A DNA stretch of 64,000 nt from Cymbidium sinense (Eukaryota; Streptophyta; Magnoliopsida; Asparagales; Orchidaceae). The first letter of the stretch is position 1. Every line of letters starts with the position of its first letter. This document shows, piece after piece, positions 62,416 through 64,000 of this stretch. Where the stretch lies: positions 5,294,976-5,358,975 of the forward strand of contig CM038215.1 of NCBI GenBank assembly GCA_021442155.1, written 5' to 3'. The notes below the pieces were generated by a model. The model searched no databases. It was not told the DNA's origin and saw only the letters and a program-made list of their open reading frames with translations. Both the position numbers and the translations under genes were made by a program.

Positions 62416-64000
62416 TTAGCCTAAAATTTTCCTAAGTTCTTTGATTTCCTCTTAAGAACTTAGCCCAAAGCAAGTTCTAACCATCTCAAATTCATAAAAT
62501 TTTCTGACAACCCATTTATATTTTTATTTATATTCACATATATAAATGAAATATAAATTCAAATCAATCAAACTAAATCCAAAATTCAAATCCAATATTC
62601 CAAATCTTTCCTAAGTCCTATAATCCTCCCTTAAGGATTTAGCCTAAATTATATTCAAATCAATTCAAATCCTTGAAGTTTTCTCATAACCCATTTATAT
62701 TCTCATTTATATTCACATATATAAATGAAATATAAATTCAAACAACTAAAACCAAATCCAAAAATGCAACTCAAATTCATTCAAAATTTAACCTAAGCCT
62801 TTCAAGTCAAAATCCTGAACTTAGCAAAATCAATTTCAAATCAAGCCAAACTCTTAATTTTTCTTCATAATTCAATCAATCCTTCAATCATGAATCCAAA
62901 TATAAATACAAGCTTCAACACTTAACCAAAACTCAATTCAAAAATCAAGCTAAAATCCATCTCATGTTCGCCCTTTGAACATTAAATTGTTAAATGAATC
63001 AAAACCCATTTGACTTCAAACCACTTGTAAATGGATTTATATTTAAATCATAAGTCCATATGTGAGTTCAACCAAACTCAAATCAAGCTTTGACCAAGCC
63101 ATTTGACTTACTTAGGCTCACTTAACCCAAAATAACCTAAAGTAGCTTTCTGAACCAAATTCTAATCCTAACCAAATTGGATTGAACTAAGCCCACTTAA
63201 GCCTCTAATCATGATCAACAATCATCATGAGATGATCAATCGCTCAAATTGGATAAAACCAAGTCAAACCTATAGGTTGACCAAGACAACACTTAGCTAG
63301 GATAAAGCCCAACATAGCCAAAATCCACCATAGGAAAAATTGATTGAAACCAATGATCAAATTTCATTCATGACCAATGTTTGAACTTGATCAAGTCAAC
63401 ATTTGAGCCTAACTTAGCCCAATTGGCCACTTGACCCAAGGTGACCCAACTTGCCCTAAAAATTCAAAATGTGTCAAAACTTGATCTAAGCCAAATTGAT
63501 TGAAACCAATGGGTCAAGTTCATCCCAAAATGATTGTTGAACTTGACTAAAGCCTCAATTGGCCAACTAGACCTAACCTAGCCCAATTGGCCTTGAACCT
63601 AACTTGAACTAAAGGGTCATATTGAGCCAAATTCAAACTTAACCAAAATTGATTAGAAATAAACATACCAATCCATTTTATATGACCAACTAAACCTAAA
63701 CCAACCCATGACCTATCCCAAATAGGTCAAATGGGTCAAATTGGTCAACTTGACCCATTTGACCTAAATGAACTCAATTGAACCAAATTCAAACCTAAAC
63801 CAAATTGAATTAAACCAAAGCCACTAAAACATTTCAAATGGTCATATGAATTTGACCCAACCATTAGTTTGACCCAATTTGACCAATTGGTCAACTTGAC
63901 CCAAGTTGACCCATTTTGACCTAAATGGGACAACATAAGCCAAATCACATCAAACTAACTCCAAATTCAATTAAAATTGGCCAAACCTATTTTCCCATCA
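62416..64000. mobile_element. Repeat X fragment, forward orientation (runs off the window)
   Basis: Forward X resumes, closest in look to 7480-8930 of the second X copy. It has AAATATAAATGAAATATAAATTC words, then the TTGACC-rich zone from about 63080 to 63960, including the palindrome at 63879-63894. The window ends inside this zone. Confidence 0.75.

Overview
This window looks like intergenic heterochromatin of a flowering or other seed plant. Two things point there: long degenerate arrays of the plant-type telomere motif (CCCTAAA/TTTAGGG), and Ty3/gypsy retrotransposons with the Tat-lineage layout (gag, protease, reverse transcriptase, RNase H, a second archaeal-type RNase H, integrase). 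I see no intact host gene, no tRNA or rRNA and no CRISPR. Every recognisable coding region is broken by stops, frameshifts or truncation. All homology statements below were made by reading and comparing segments by eye, so breakpoints are good to about 10-50 bp unless a junction sequence is quoted.

Layout. 1-1311 is the protease C-half and linker of Tat copy C (minus). 1312-5758 is part of a long repeat I call X. 5759-6841 is the end of a retroposed gene fragment followed by a telomere-like array. 6842-14180 is a second X copy. 14181-19824 is Tat copy A (minus; LTR, integrase, both RNase H domains, RT, protease C-half). 19825-27502 is a complete-looking X. 27503-29690 is the gag and protease N-half of copy A. 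29691-33912 is a C-rich telomere-like array holding one gene fragment. 33913-34803 is an X end, and 34804 to about 41225 is Tat copy B (plus). 41226-43270 is AT-rich sequence. 43271-58403 is a 15-kb G-rich telomere-like array holding five antisense gene fragments and a 3.17-kb tandem duplication. 58404-64000 is a chimera of forward, inverted and forward X pieces.

Two points tie the region together. First, X is an insertion inside the protease gene. The protease of copy A is split after its D-P-G active site, and the octamer TAAGGCCT lies on both sides of X. Copies B and C carry the same X/protease junction, so the composite was probably duplicated after insertion. Second, the telomere-like arrays carry repeated, 5'-truncated, polyadenylated-looking copies of the 3' end of a glycine-rich RNA-binding protein gene. 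The poly(A) side always joins the telomere-like repeats. This gene-fragment plus telomere-repeat composite is the most unusual thing in the window.
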